From positions 2,232,001 through 2,296,000 of the forward strand of contig OY759717.1 of NCBI GenBank assembly GCA_963662525.1: a stretch of 64,000 nt of DNA. Reading direction: 5' to 3'. Position numbers and translations under genes: made by a program. Positions 17,660-26,626 of the stretch are shown one piece after another; within the stretch, counting starts at the first letter, position 1; every line of letters starts with the position of its first letter. The notes beneath the pieces are model-generated. The model was not told where the DNA came from and made no database searches. It saw only the letters and a program-made list of their open reading frames with translations. The stretch comes from CAZSDU01 sp963662525 (GTDB lineage Bacteria > Bacteroidota > Bacteroidia > Bacteroidales > FEN-979).

Positions 17660-18736
17660 ATGAAAAACGTTCGGGTCATTGCAATAAACCCTGGCTCAAC
17701 ATCCACAAAAATTGCAGTTTTCCAAAATACGGAACCAATATTTTTAAAGAATATTAAGCATAGTACCGAGGAACTTGCACCGTTTCCCAAGATTACCGAT
17801 CAATTTCAATTTCGTAAGGATATCATTATTAAGCAACTCCGGGAAGCAGAAATTGATATTGAATCACTCACCGCAGTTGTTGGTCGAGGTGGTCTGCTGA
17901 AACCCATCCCATCTGGTGTTTATGAGGTCAATGAAGCCATGATCAATGATATGATTAATAGTCCCCTTGGAGAGCACGCCAGTAATCTCGGAGGCTTGAT
18001 TGCCAATGACCTGATAAAATCCATTCCCAATGCCCGGGCATTTATTGCAGATCCGGTAGTTGTTGATGAGCTTGACGATATTGCACGCATTTCCGGCCAT
18101 CCATTATTTCAAAGGATTTCTATCTTTCATGCCCTGAATCAAAAGGCGGTAGCCCGTGAATATGCGAGATCCATAAGAAAAAGATATGAAGATATTAATC
18201 TCATTGTAGTGCATCTTGGTGGGGGAATTACTGTTGGGGCACACCATTATGGCAGAGTGATTGATGTTAATCAAGGACTTGACGGGGAAGGGCCATTCAG
18301 CCCTGAAAGAAGTGGCACCTTGCCTGTTGGACAATTAGCCAAGCTCTGTTTCAGTGGAAAATATTCACTCAAAGAGGTACAGAAAATGATCAAAGGGGAA
18401 GGTGGATTAGTGGCATATCTTGGGACAAATAACGCTATTGATGTAGAGAAAATGGTTGATTCCGGAGATAAATTTGCCCGACTCATATATGAAGCCATGG
18501 CTTACCAGGTTGCTAAAACGATTGGGGAGATGTACACCGTATTGAAATGTGAAGTTGATGCTATTCTTATTACGGGTGGAGTTGCTTATGATAAAGGTTT
18601 TGTAAACTGGATCCAGGAAAGAACATATAAAATGGCTCCCATCCACGTATATCCCGGTGAAGACGAGATGCGTGCATTAGCCATCAACGGACTTATGGTA
18701 ATCCGGGGAGAGTTAGCGGTGAAGCAATATATCTGA
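17660..18736 (+). CDS. buk: Butyrate kinase
   Basis: 358 residues of the ASKHA acetate/butyrate kinase family. N-terminal AINPGSTSTKIAVFQ is the phosphate-1 motif, VVGRGGLLKPIPSGVYEVNE and IVVHLGGGITVGAHHYGRVI (phosphate-2) follow, and ILITGGVAYDKGFV is the adenosine motif. The length and the PIPSGVYEV segment fit butyrate kinase, not AckA. It converts butyryl-phosphate (or isobutyryl-/isovaleryl-phosphate) and ADP to the acid and ATP. The start has AAAGGA 8-13 bp upstream. The 3' end overlaps the convergent elbB gene by 24 bp. Confidence 0.92.
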   Translation: MKNVRVIAINPGSTSTKIAVFQNTEPIFLKNIKHSTEELAPFPKITDQFQFRKDIIIKQLREAEIDIESLTAVVGRGGLLKPIPSGVYEVNEAMINDMINSPLGEHASNLGGLIANDLIKSIPNARAFIADPVVVDELDDIARISGHPLFQRISIFHALNQKAVAREYARSIRKRYEDINLIVVHLGGGITVGAHHYGRVIDVNQGLDGEGPFSPERSGTLPVGQLAKLCFSGKYSLKEVQKMIKGEGGLVAYLGTNNAIDVEKMVDSGDKFARLIYEAMAYQVAKTIGEMYTVLKCEVDAILITGGVAYDKGFVNWIQERTYKMAPIHVYPGEDEMRALAINGLMVIRGELAVKQYI

Positions 18737-19372
18737 AATCATTGCCTTAACAATGTTTTCTGTTCCCTCTGCAATCTGGGTAATACTGGCATCCAGCATA
18801 TAACATGGGGTTGTAAAGATTTTCCTGATATTGTCAATAATCACATCACCATGAGTGGTGCAGCTATAACGATTCCCCATTTTTTCTATAAATCCCTTAG
18901 AAGCAGGATCTTTTCCTGTTGTAAGGTTGGTGCCATTAAATAGCTTTGCCAGTATTACAGGGGCAATACACATGGCTCCGATAGGTTTATGCGCTTCGAA
19001 CATGGCCTGAATCGCTTTTTCAACTTCTTGATCAACGATGCATTGATCTCCATGCATAGCCCAGGTGCAAAGGTTTTTAGCACATCCGAAACCACCCGGT
19101 AAAATCAGGGCATCATAGTCCTTCTCATAAAAAATACTCAAAGGTTTGATATTACCCCGGGCAATGCGGGCCGATTCTGTCAACACATTACGTTTTTCAC
19201 CGGTTTCCTTTCCGGTTAAGTGGTCAATTACATGATGCTGGATAATATCCGGGGCAAAACATTGGTATGATGCTCCATTCCGGTCAATTGCAAGAAGGGT
19301 AAGAACTGCTTCCTGAATTTCCGCTCCATCATAAACACCGCAACCTGCTAAAATTACCGCAAACTTTTTCAT
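18713..19372 (-). CDS. elbB: ElbB/ES1-family glyoxalase-like DJ-1/PfpI protein
   Basis: 219 residues. It closely follows ElbB: VILAGCGVYDGAEIQEAVLT, CFAPDIIQHHVIDHLTG, LILPGGFGCAKNLCTWA, and GAMCIAPVILAKLF with the nucleophile-elbow cysteine. Family members of the class I glutamine amidotransferase-like fold have reported weak glyoxalase activity; the role in the cell is not well set. It is alone on the minus strand, convergent with buk (24 bp overlap) and divergent from the sugar operon. Confidence 0.88.
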   Translation of the reverse strand: MKKFAVILAGCGVYDGAEIQEAVLTLLAIDRNGASYQCFAPDIIQHHVIDHLTGKETGEKRNVLTESARIARGNIKPLSIFYEKDYDALILPGGFGCAKNLCTWAMHGDQCIVDQEVEKAIQAMFEAHKPIGAMCIAPVILAKLFNGTNLTTGKDPASKGFIEKMGNRYSCTTHGDVIIDNIRKIFTTPCYMLDASITQIAEGTENIVKAMISDILLHR

Positions 19373-19455
19373 ACTTTCTTGATTTTTATTTTGTTTAATT
19401 TCCTTGAATAGCTTTCTAAAATTAAAAAAAATTAGTCCGTAATAGGCAATAATTT

Positions 19456-19463
19456 TAAATTTG
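19456..19463 (+). promoter_or_regulatory. Putative -7 element for the nucleotide-sugar operon
   Basis: TAAATTTG (followed by C) matches TAnnTTTG, 33 bp before the ATG at 19497. Confidence 0.5.
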
Positions 19464-19496
19464 CATGAAGATTAATATTAAATAAAAACAGTGCGG

Positions 19497-20627
19497 ATGA
19501 AAAAAATACAGATGGTTGACCTGAAAAGTCAGTACCAGCATATTAAACAGGAAGTTGACTTAGGCATAAATGAAGTGATAGAATCTTGTGCATTTATTAA
19601 CGGACCTGCAGTCAGACAATTTCAGGAAGACCTTGAAAAATATCTGCAGGTAAAACATGTGATTCCCTGCGCCAATGGTACGGATGCCCTGCAGGTTGCC
19701 ATGATGGCTCTGGGTTTAAAATCCGGAGATGAGGTGATCACTACTTCCTTTACTTTTATTGCAACTGCAGAGGTTATTGCATTGCTCCAACTTACACCTG
19801 TGCTCGTTGATGTAGATCAGAACACTTTTAATATTGATCTTAAGGCTATCGAAAAGGCCATTACTCCAAAAACAAAAGCGATCGTTCCTGTCCATTTATT
19901 TGGTCAAACTGCTCCCATGGAAGAGATTATGGAAATAGCTAAAAAGCATAATCTCCAGGTCATTGAAGACAATTGTCAGGCCATCGGATCGGATTATATT
20001 TTTAAGGACGGTACCCGGAAAAAATCCGGAACCATCGGGCATATCGGATGCACTTCTTTTTTTCCTTCAAAGAACCTTGGTTGCTATGGAGACGGTGGCG
20101 CTATTTTCACCAACGACGACGAACTTGCCAAACAAATGAGGGTTGTGGTAAACCATGGTATGACTGTTCGCTATTATCATGATTTTATCGGAGTAAATTC
20201 CCGGCTTGACAGCATTCAGGCAGCGATCCTCAAAGCTAAACTCCCACATCTTGATGAATACGCTGCAAAGCGAAGGGCTGCTGCCGATTTCTATGATAAA
20301 GCATTCGGGAATCATCCGAAATTGAAAATTCCCACACGCTATTCCAGATCAACTCATGTTTTTCACCAGTACACTCTGGTTACACGTGATCTTGACCGTC
20401 AAGGATTAATTGATCATCTGAACTCAAAAGGAATTCCTGCCATGATCTATTACCCGGTTCCACTTCACTTGCAGAAAGCATATCTTGATCCGCGTTACAA
20501 ACCTGGCGATTTTCCTGTTACCGAACATTTATCGAATAGCGTGTTTTCATTGCCAATGCACACAGAGCTTGATGCAGATCAGCTGACTTATATCGCAGAA
20601 TCAGTCCTTGAATTTGTAAACCGTTAA
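19497..20627 (+). CDS. DegT/DnrJ/EryC1 sugar aminotransferase (WbpE/WlbC-like)
   Basis: 376 residues from the ATG at 19497; a GTG at 19491 is in frame but less likely. It is a fold-type I PLP aminotransferase of nucleotide sugars: IPCANGTDALQVAMMALGL, TSFTFIATAEVIALL, VIEDNCQAIGSDY, and the PLP lysine K192 in TSFFPSKNLGCYGDGG. With the next two genes (3-N-acetyltransferase, 3-dehydrogenase) it forms the three-enzyme set that turns UDP-GlcNAcA into UDP-GlcNAc3NAcA, as WbpE/B/D do in Pseudomonas (family knowledge). The gap to the next gene is 1 bp. Confidence 0.88.
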   Translation: MKKIQMVDLKSQYQHIKQEVDLGINEVIESCAFINGPAVRQFQEDLEKYLQVKHVIPCANGTDALQVAMMALGLKSGDEVITTSFTFIATAEVIALLQLTPVLVDVDQNTFNIDLKAIEKAITPKTKAIVPVHLFGQTAPMEEIMEIAKKHNLQVIEDNCQAIGSDYIFKDGTRKKSGTIGHIGCTSFFPSKNLGCYGDGGAIFTNDDELAKQMRVVVNHGMTVRYYHDFIGVNSRLDSIQAAILKAKLPHLDEYAAKRRAAADFYDKAFGNHPKLKIPTRYSRSTHVFHQYTLVTRDLDRQGLIDHLNSKGIPAMIYYPVPLHLQKAYLDPRYKPGDFPVTEHLSNSVFSLPMHTELDADQLTYIAESVLEFVNR

Positions 20628-20628
20628 C

Positions 20629-21216
20629 ATGGAAAAAGAATATTTTGCTCATGAAACTGCTATCATAGACCCGAATTGCAAGATCGGTAAAGGAACAAAA
20701 ATATGGCATTTTACTCATCTCATGAGTCATTGCGAAATCGGTGAGAACTGTAGCTTTGGTCAGAATGTTGTTGTCTCACCGGATGTGAAACTTGGGAAAA
20801 ATGTCAAAGTTCAGAATAACGTTTCGATTTATACCGGAGTTATTTGTGAAGATGATGTATTTCTTGGTCCATCAATGGTTTTTACAAATGTGATCAATCC
20901 ACGAAGTCAAATCCTTCGGAGGGATCAATATCAACAGACGCTAGTTCGACGTGGAGCTTCCATTGGGGCAAACGCTACTATAATTTGTGGGCATGAGATT
21001 GGTGAGTTTGCATTTATCGGTGCCGGAAGCGTTATTACAAAGAATGTTCCAGCCTATGCATTGATTGTCGGGAATCCCGGACGACAAGCAGGATGGATGA
21101 GTGAGTATGGACATCGTCTTCACTTTGATCAGGCAGGATGGGCTATCTGCCCTGAAAGCCATGAACGTTACCAATTGACGAAAGAAGGGATAGTAATAAA
21201 AAAAAGGAAGAATTGA
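20629..21216 (+). CDS. Left-handed beta-helix N-acetyltransferase (WbpD/WlbB-like)
   Basis: 195 residues with hexapeptide repeats through most of the chain (IDPNCKIGKGTKIWHFTHLM, CSFGQNVVVSPDVKLGKNVK, GASIGANATIICGHEIGEFA, FIGAGSVITKNVPAYALIVG). The ending NPGRQAGWMSEYGHRL fits UDP-2-acetamido-3-amino-2,3-dideoxyglucuronate N-acetyltransferases. It acetylates the 3-amino group made by the preceding aminotransferase, with acetyl-CoA. It lies directly between the aminotransferase and the dehydrogenase, with no gap to the latter. Confidence 0.88.
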   Translation: MEKEYFAHETAIIDPNCKIGKGTKIWHFTHLMSHCEIGENCSFGQNVVVSPDVKLGKNVKVQNNVSIYTGVICEDDVFLGPSMVFTNVINPRSQILRRDQYQQTLVRRGASIGANATIICGHEIGEFAFIGAGSVITKNVPAYALIVGNPGRQAGWMSEYGHRLHFDQAGWAICPESHERYQLTKEGIVIKKRKN

Positions 21217-22206
21217 ATGACCCCAAAAAAATCAACTCAGAATTTTGCGCTGATAGGCGCAGCCGGATATATAGCTCCAAGACACATGAAGGCCATCAGG
21301 GATACGGGCAACCACCTAGTTGCCGCCCTTGATCCTTATGATGGAGTAGGTATAATCGATAGTTACTTCCCGAGTGCTGACTTCTTTATCGAGCCTGAAA
21401 GGTTTGATCGCCACCTGGACAAACTTCGCCGGATAGCCTCCTCCAGAAAAAGGCTTGACGACATGAAGGTTGATTATGTAAGCATTTGTTCTCCTAATTA
21501 TATGCATGATTCACATATCCGTCTGGCATTACGTAACGGTGCTCATGCTATCTGTGAAAAGCCAATCGTCCTGAATCCATGGAATGTAGATGCATTGAAA
21601 ATCATTGAAAAGGAAACAGGGAAGAATGTTTACACTGTTTTGCAATTGCGGTTACATCCTGCCATCAAAGCCTTGAAGGCAGAAGTAGAGAACGGTCCTG
21701 GAAATAAAATCTATGACCTTGACCTTACATACATTACTTCAAGGGGGAAATGGTATTATATGGCCTGGAAAGGAGATATTTCAAAATCGGGAGGTATAGG
21801 AACCAATATCGGTGTGCATTTTTTTGACATGCTAAGCTGGATTTTCGGAGAAGTAAAGAAAAATACTGTGCATGTTCTGGAAGCGAATAAAGCTGCGGGA
21901 TTCCTCCAACTGGAAAAAGCCAGGGTCCGCTGGGTACTAAGCCTTGACTATGAAGATATTCCTGAAAAAATAAAAAAAGCAGGAAAAAGAACTTATCGGA
22001 CACTAAGTATGGATGGCAGGGAAATTGAATTCAGTGATGGATTTACCGATCTGCATACGGCAACTTATCAGGAAATACTTGCCGGGAAGGGGTTCCGGTT
22101 ATCTGATGCCAAGCACAGTGTCAATATTGTTTATCATATTCGGAACGCTAAGCCTATTGGTTTGAAGGGCGATTATCATCCCATTTTAAAGGATATTTTT
22201 AAATAA
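21217..22206 (+). CDS. Gfo/Idh/MocA-family sugar 3-dehydrogenase (WbpB/WlbA-like)
   Basis: 329 residues. An N-terminal NAD-binding domain has FALIGAAGYIAPRHMKAI and the EKP motif (AICEKPIVLNPWN, about 109-121); the C-terminal domain includes GGIGTNIGVHFFDMLSWIFG. WlbA-type enzymes have the same GAAGYIAPRH signature and oxidise C3 of UDP-GlcNAcA to the 3-keto sugar. It begins directly after the stop of the acetyltransferase gene and is followed by galE after 5 bp. The substrate would come from a UDP-GlcNAc 6-dehydrogenase such as that at 46208-47860. Confidence 0.88.
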   Translation: MTPKKSTQNFALIGAAGYIAPRHMKAIRDTGNHLVAALDPYDGVGIIDSYFPSADFFIEPERFDRHLDKLRRIASSRKRLDDMKVDYVSICSPNYMHDSHIRLALRNGAHAICEKPIVLNPWNVDALKIIEKETGKNVYTVLQLRLHPAIKALKAEVENGPGNKIYDLDLTYITSRGKWYYMAWKGDISKSGGIGTNIGVHFFDMLSWIFGEVKKNTVHVLEANKAAGFLQLEKARVRWVLSLDYEDIPEKIKKAGKRTYRTLSMDGREIEFSDGFTDLHTATYQEILAGKGFRLSDAKHSVNIVYHIRNAKPIGLKGDYHPILKDIFK

Positions 22207-22211
22207 ACAAT

Positions 22212-23240
22212 ATGAAAATACTGGTCACAGGTGGTACTGGCTACATCGGCTCCCATACCGTAGTGGAATTACAGGCCAAGGGTTATGAGGTAATTATAGT
22301 GGATAATCTCTCAAATTCATCCATTGAAGTTTTAGATAATATAGCAAAGATCTCTGGCAGAAAACCATTATTTGAGAAATTTGACCTCACAGATCCGGAG
22401 AAAACTGCTGCATTTTTCACCCTTCATAACGATATCAAAGCTGTCATTCATTTTGCTGCCTTCAAAGCAGTTGGTGAATCAGTGGAATTTCCTTTGATGT
22501 ACTATCGAAATAATCTGGTTTCCCTGATCAATATTCTTCAGGGAATGACGGATAACAGCATCCGTGATATCGTGTTCTCATCCTCATGTACTGTTTATGG
22601 CCAGCCCGAAAAATTGCCTGCCAGGGAAGATTCCCCGATTCAAAAGGCTGCATCCCCATATGGGAATACCAAACAGATTTCGGAGGAAATAATAACAGAT
22701 TCTTCCGTGAATTCTGATATCCAGGCCATCCTGCTAAGGTATTTCAACCCTATCGGAGCCCATGAATCAGCTATTATCGGAGAATTGCCACTGGGAGTTC
22801 CCAATTGTCTGATGCCATATATTACCCAGACTGCTATTGGTAAGCGACCTTTTCTGAGGGTCTGGGGACAAGATTATAATACGCCTGATGGCACTGCCAT
22901 CCGCGATTATATCCATGTCGTTGACCTTGCAAAGGCCCATGTCCTAGCTGTTGAACGTATGATTAATGGAAAGACCCGGAAAAAAGTGGAAATTTTCAAT
23001 CTGGGTACCGGTAATGGTTTTTCCGTTCTTGAAGTAATACAATCATTCGAACGTACAAGCGGTGTAAAACTGGATTACCGGATAATGGAACGCAGACCGG
23101 GGGACATAGAGCAGGTCTGGGCTGATACTGAATTTGCCAACATTGAATTAGGCTGGAAAGCTGAAAAATCATTGGATGAAATGACAGCATCCGCGTGGAA
23201 ATGGGAAAGAGCATTAGCAAAAAAAACAGCAAAAATATGA
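22212..23240 (+). CDS. galE: UDP-glucose/UDP-N-acetylglucosamine 4-epimerase
   Basis: 342 residues of the extended SDR family: VTGGTGYIGSHTVVEL at the start, FSSSCTVYGQPEKLP, and YxxxK in SPYGNTKQISEEI, with GTAIRDYIHVVDLAKAHVLA and a RPGDIEQVWAD end motif typical of GalE. It swaps the C4 configuration of UDP-hexoses, possibly the acetamido forms given the context. Its TGA overlaps the ATG of rfbB by 4 bp (ATGA). Confidence 0.9.
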   Translation: MKILVTGGTGYIGSHTVVELQAKGYEVIIVDNLSNSSIEVLDNIAKISGRKPLFEKFDLTDPEKTAAFFTLHNDIKAVIHFAAFKAVGESVEFPLMYYRNNLVSLINILQGMTDNSIRDIVFSSSCTVYGQPEKLPAREDSPIQKAASPYGNTKQISEEIITDSSVNSDIQAILLRYFNPIGAHESAIIGELPLGVPNCLMPYITQTAIGKRPFLRVWGQDYNTPDGTAIRDYIHVVDLAKAHVLAVERMINGKTRKKVEIFNLGTGNGFSVLEVIQSFERTSGVKLDYRIMERRPGDIEQVWADTEFANIELGWKAEKSLDEMTASAWKWERALAKKTAKI

Positions 23241-24286
23241 AAACGATTCTCATCACTGGTGGTGCCGGATTTATCGGATCCCATGTGGTACGGAGGTTTG
23301 TGAAAAAATATCCGGATTACCATATCGTGAACCTGGATAACCTCACCTATGCAGGGAACCTGGCTAATCTGAAAGATATTGAACAGGCATCCAATTATGA
23401 ATTTATCAAAGCTGATATCGTTGATGCGGAACACATGAAAACCTTATTCGCGAAGTACAACTTTGATGGTGTTATTCACCTGGCAGCCGAATCCCATGTT
23501 GACCGGTCAATATCCAGCCCCATGGAGTTTATTTTTGCCAATATTGTGGGAACGGTTAATTTACTTAATGCAGCACGACTGACATGGGATAAGCAGGATG
23601 GGAAGAGGTTTTACCATATTTCAACGGATGAGGTTTATGGTTCACTTGGAGAAACCGGCTTTTTCTATGAAACTACTGTCTATGATCCCAGAAGTCCTTA
23701 TTCCGCTTCCAAAGCAAGCTCTGATCACCTTGTAAGGGCTTACCATCATACCTATAATCTACCTGTTGTGGTATCCAATTGTTCCAATAATTATGGTCCC
23801 TTCCAGTTTCCTGAAAAGCTCATTCCTCTCTCGATTCATAACATTAAAAATCTTAAACCAATTCCTGTTTACGGAAAAGGCGAAAATATTCGGGACTGGC
23901 TGTTTGTGGAGGATCATGCAGTGGCCATTGATCTTATTTTCCATGAAGGGAAGAACGGGGAAACATATAATATCGGAGGTCATAATGAGTGGAAGAATAT
24001 CGATCTTATTTATTTGTTGTGCGAGATAATGGATAGAAAATTGAACCGGCAAAAAGGGACTTCAGCCAGCCTTATCACCTTTGTGAAAGATCGTGCCGGA
24101 CATGATCTGAGGTATGCCATTGATTCCGGTAAGATACAGATGAAATTAGGGTGGAAACCTAGCTTACAGTTTGCAGAAGGCCTGGAAAAAACAGTGGACT
24201 GGTATCTCTCCAATGAGGAATGGATGCTTGGAGTGACTTCAGGCGATTACCAGAAATATTATGAAAAGCAGTACGTTAAGCGTTAA
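23237..24286 (+). CDS. rfbB: dTDP-glucose 4,6-dehydratase
   Basis: 349 residues. I choose the ATG at 23237, which overlaps the galE stop and begins directly at the Rossmann strand (MKTILITGGAGFIGSHVV); an in-frame ATG at 23195 adds 14 non-conserved residues. The RmlB signatures are AAESHVDRSI, HISTDEVYGSLGETG (with the catalytic Asp-Glu pair), YSASKASSDHLVRAYHHTY, and NIRDWLFVEDHAVAIDLI. It makes dTDP-4-keto-6-deoxyglucose for rhamnose-type sugars. rmlA, C and D are not in this window. The 3' end overlaps fabD (other strand) by 4 bp. Confidence 0.92.
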   Translation: MKTILITGGAGFIGSHVVRRFVKKYPDYHIVNLDNLTYAGNLANLKDIEQASNYEFIKADIVDAEHMKTLFAKYNFDGVIHLAAESHVDRSISSPMEFIFANIVGTVNLLNAARLTWDKQDGKRFYHISTDEVYGSLGETGFFYETTVYDPRSPYSASKASSDHLVRAYHHTYNLPVVVSNCSNNYGPFQFPEKLIPLSIHNIKNLKPIPVYGKGENIRDWLFVEDHAVAIDLIFHEGKNGETYNIGGHNEWKNIDLIYLLCEIMDRKLNRQKGTSASLITFVKDRAGHDLRYAIDSGKIQMKLGWKPSLQFAEGLEKTVDWYLSNEEWMLGVTSGDYQKYYEKQYVKR

Positions 24287-25164
24287 TTAACACCTGATAC
24301 ACTTACTTCTTTTCCTATTTTAGCGATTAATCCCTGCAGTACATTTCCCGGTCCAACTTCAATAAAATTGTCGGCCCCATCTGCAATCATCTGCTGGACA
24401 AGCTGAGTCCATAAAACTGGCGCAGTTAGCTGAGAAATCAGGTTCTCCTTGATCAGCTGAGGATCCATCACTTTTTCTGCGGTTGCATTTTGATAGATCG
24501 GACAAACAGGATTATTGAAATGTGTTGAATTGATGGCTTCAGCCAGTTCAACACTTGCAGGTTCCATCAGTGGAGAATGAAAAGCACCTCCCACCTTTAA
24601 GGGTAAAGCCCTGCGGGCTCCGGCTGCTTTCAATTTTTCGCAGGCAATTTCAATGCCTTTTTGACTTCCTGAAATAACCAGCTGACCTGGACTATTGAAA
24701 TTAGCCGGTACAACAACTTCTTCAATGGAATTGCAGATTTCTATCACTTTCTGATCTTCCAGTCCAAGAATAGCAGCCATTGTAGAAGGTTCTTTTTCAC
24801 AGGCTTTCTGCATGGCACGGGCGCGTGCTGCAACCAGTCTGAGCCCATCTTCAAATGAAAGAGCCTGGTTGGCAACCAGGGCAGAAAATTCACCCAGAGA
24901 ATGACCTGCTACCATGTCGGGTTTGAACTGTTCACCCAGACTTGCAGCCAGAATAACGGAATGAAGAAAAACAGCAGGTTGGGTGACTTTTGTCTGCCTC
25001 AGGTCCTCATCTGTTCCGGAAAACATCAGATCGGTTATCCTGAAGCCAAGAATTTCATTGGCTTTTTCAAAAAGTTCTCTAGTTTGTTGAGAATTATCAT
25101 AAAGGTTTTTTCCCATGCCGACAAACTGGGCGCCCTGGCCGGGAAATACATATGCTTTCTTCAT
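24283..25164 (-). CDS. fabD: Malonyl-CoA:ACP transacylase
   Basis: 293 residues of the FabD type: FPGQGAQFVGMGK at the start, the nucleophile S89 in GHSLGEFSAL, an active-site His in GGAFHSPLMEPA, and the ending IEVGPGNVLQGLIAKI. It loads malonyl onto ACP for fatty acid synthesis. The gene follows the BI-1 family gene by 9 bp on the same strand and probably shares its promoter; no other fab genes are adjacent. It is convergent with rfbB with a 4-bp overlap. Confidence 0.95.
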   Translation of the reverse strand: MKKAYVFPGQGAQFVGMGKNLYDNSQQTRELFEKANEILGFRITDLMFSGTDEDLRQTKVTQPAVFLHSVILAASLGEQFKPDMVAGHSLGEFSALVANQALSFEDGLRLVAARARAMQKACEKEPSTMAAILGLEDQKVIEICNSIEEVVVPANFNSPGQLVISGSQKGIEIACEKLKAAGARRALPLKVGGAFHSPLMEPASVELAEAINSTHFNNPVCPIYQNATAEKVMDPQLIKENLISQLTAPVLWTQLVQQMIADGADNFIEVGPGNVLQGLIAKIGKEVSVSGVN

Positions 25165-25173
25165 AATTAAAAG

Positions 25174-25911
25174 TTATTTTCTGTCTCCCAGAAATCTTAA
25201 AAGGAATAGAAAAAGATTTATAAAATCAAGATAAAGCGTTAATGCACCAAGAATGCTCATTTTACGAAGGTTATCTGTGCCATATTCACCGGATCCACTA
25301 CCCATTCTTTTCAGTCGTTGTACGTCATAGGCGGTTAATCCTGTAAAAACAAGCACTCCGATTACACTAATGATATAATCCATGGTGCTGCTGTGCAGAA
25401 AGAAATTCACGAGCATCGCGATCAGAATACCAATGAGCCCCATCATCATGATGCTTCCGAATTTTGTCAGGTCTGTTTTAGTTGTATAGCCTGTCAATGC
25501 CATAATTCCGAACATGGCTGCTGTTACGGCAAATGTTTTATAAACGGAAGCAGCTGTATAGGCAAGTAAAATAAAACTCAAACTCATGCCCATTAAAACA
25601 GAAAAAGCCAGGAATAAAAGTGTCAAAATGGCAGGCGAAAGTCGCTGGAATCCGAATGACATTAAAAGTACAAAACCGATTGGAGCCAGGGTAACCACCC
25701 ATCCAAAGATACTTAATCCCTGTGTTGCAGGATTTATCAGACTGCTCATTAACTCTTTAGAACCAGAAAACCAATATGCAGTCGCTGCAGTTACTACCAT
25801 TGCCAGGGTCATCCAACTGAACACCTGTGTCATAAAAGGTTTCACCGCTGTAACATTTTGATTTTCTTGTTGTGCTGTGAAAACTCCTCTGTTATTTTTT
25901 TGTTCAAACAT
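25174..25911 (-). CDS. Bax inhibitor-1/YccA-family membrane protein
   Basis: 245 residues. A polar N-terminus of about 25 residues precedes seven TM segments (VFSWMTLAMVVTAATAYWFS; FGSIMMMGLIGILIAMLVNF; ISVIGVLVFTGLTAYDVQRL; LYLDFINLFLFLLRFLG). The TAYDVQ and LYLDFINLFL motifs with conserved aspartates in the last segments are typical of the BI-1 fold, some members of which are pH-sensitive calcium leak channels. A physiological role here is not shown. It precedes fabD by 9 bp. Confidence 0.88.
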   Translation of the reverse strand: MFEQKNNRGVFTAQQENQNVTAVKPFMTQVFSWMTLAMVVTAATAYWFSGSKELMSSLINPATQGLSIFGWVVTLAPIGFVLLMSFGFQRLSPAILTLLFLAFSVLMGMSLSFILLAYTAASVYKTFAVTAAMFGIMALTGYTTKTDLTKFGSIMMMGLIGILIAMLVNFFLHSSTMDYIISVIGVLVFTGLTAYDVQRLKRMGSGSGEYGTDNLRKMSILGALTLYLDFINLFLFLLRFLGDRK

Positions 25912-26003
25912 GATATTATTCTCCCTTTTTTAAATGAATAATTCAATTAGTCAATGCAGGAATGCAAATAATATATCAATATTTTAATTCCTGCATTCTG
26001 GTA

Positions 26004-26618
26004 TCAGTGTAACTTAGTCCCGATTAAGTGCAGAAATTCAGCTCTTGTTTTATCTCTTTCAAAGGCCCCGACAAAGTCGGATGTCGTTGTTACAGAATTT
26101 TGTTTTTGAACTCCGCGCATTGACATGCACAAATGTTGTGCCTCGATTACTACTGCGACCCCCAGCGGTTTCAAAGTGTCATTGATCGCATCTTTAATTT
26201 GCATTGTCAACCGTTCCTGAACCTGAAGACGGCGGGCATAAATGTCGACAACCCTGGCGATCTTGCTTAAACCCGTAATATATTTATCAGGAATGTAAGC
26301 TACATGGGCTTTGCCAATGAAAGGAATCATATGGTGCTCGCACATGGAATATATTTCAATATCTTTGACAATTACCATTTCGCGGTAATCTTCCCTGAAT
26401 TTTGCAGAACTAAGGATTTCTTTAGGGTCGAGTGCATAGCCCTGAGTCAAATATTGTATGGCTTTTGCAACCCTCAGGGGAGTTTTCTCTAGACCTTCAC
26501 GGTTAGGATTTTCGCCGATCAGTCTAAGGATCTCTTTATAATGAAAGGCGAGTTCTTCGGTTGCTTTAATATCAAACTCCTCAACCTTTTCATAATTTAA
26601 TCTTTTTTGTTTAGCCAT
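26004..26618 (-). CDS. folE: GTP cyclohydrolase I
   Basis: 204 residues. The zinc site has C93 and H96 (SMCEHHMIPF) and the later cysteine in QHLCMSMRGVQKQNS; the core reads PFIGKAHVAYIPDKYITGLS. It converts GTP to dihydroneopterin triphosphate, the first step to folate and to queuosine precursors. It lies 8 bp after the PTPS-like gene on the same strand, so the consecutive enzymes are likely co-expressed. Confidence 0.95.
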   Translation of the reverse strand: MAKQKRLNYEKVEEFDIKATEELAFHYKEILRLIGENPNREGLEKTPLRVAKAIQYLTQGYALDPKEILSSAKFREDYREMVIVKDIEIYSMCEHHMIPFIGKAHVAYIPDKYITGLSKIARVVDIYARRLQVQERLTMQIKDAINDTLKPLGVAVVIEAQHLCMSMRGVQKQNSVTTTSDFVGAFERDKTRAEFLHLIGTKLH

Positions 26619-26626
26619 GTCTATTA

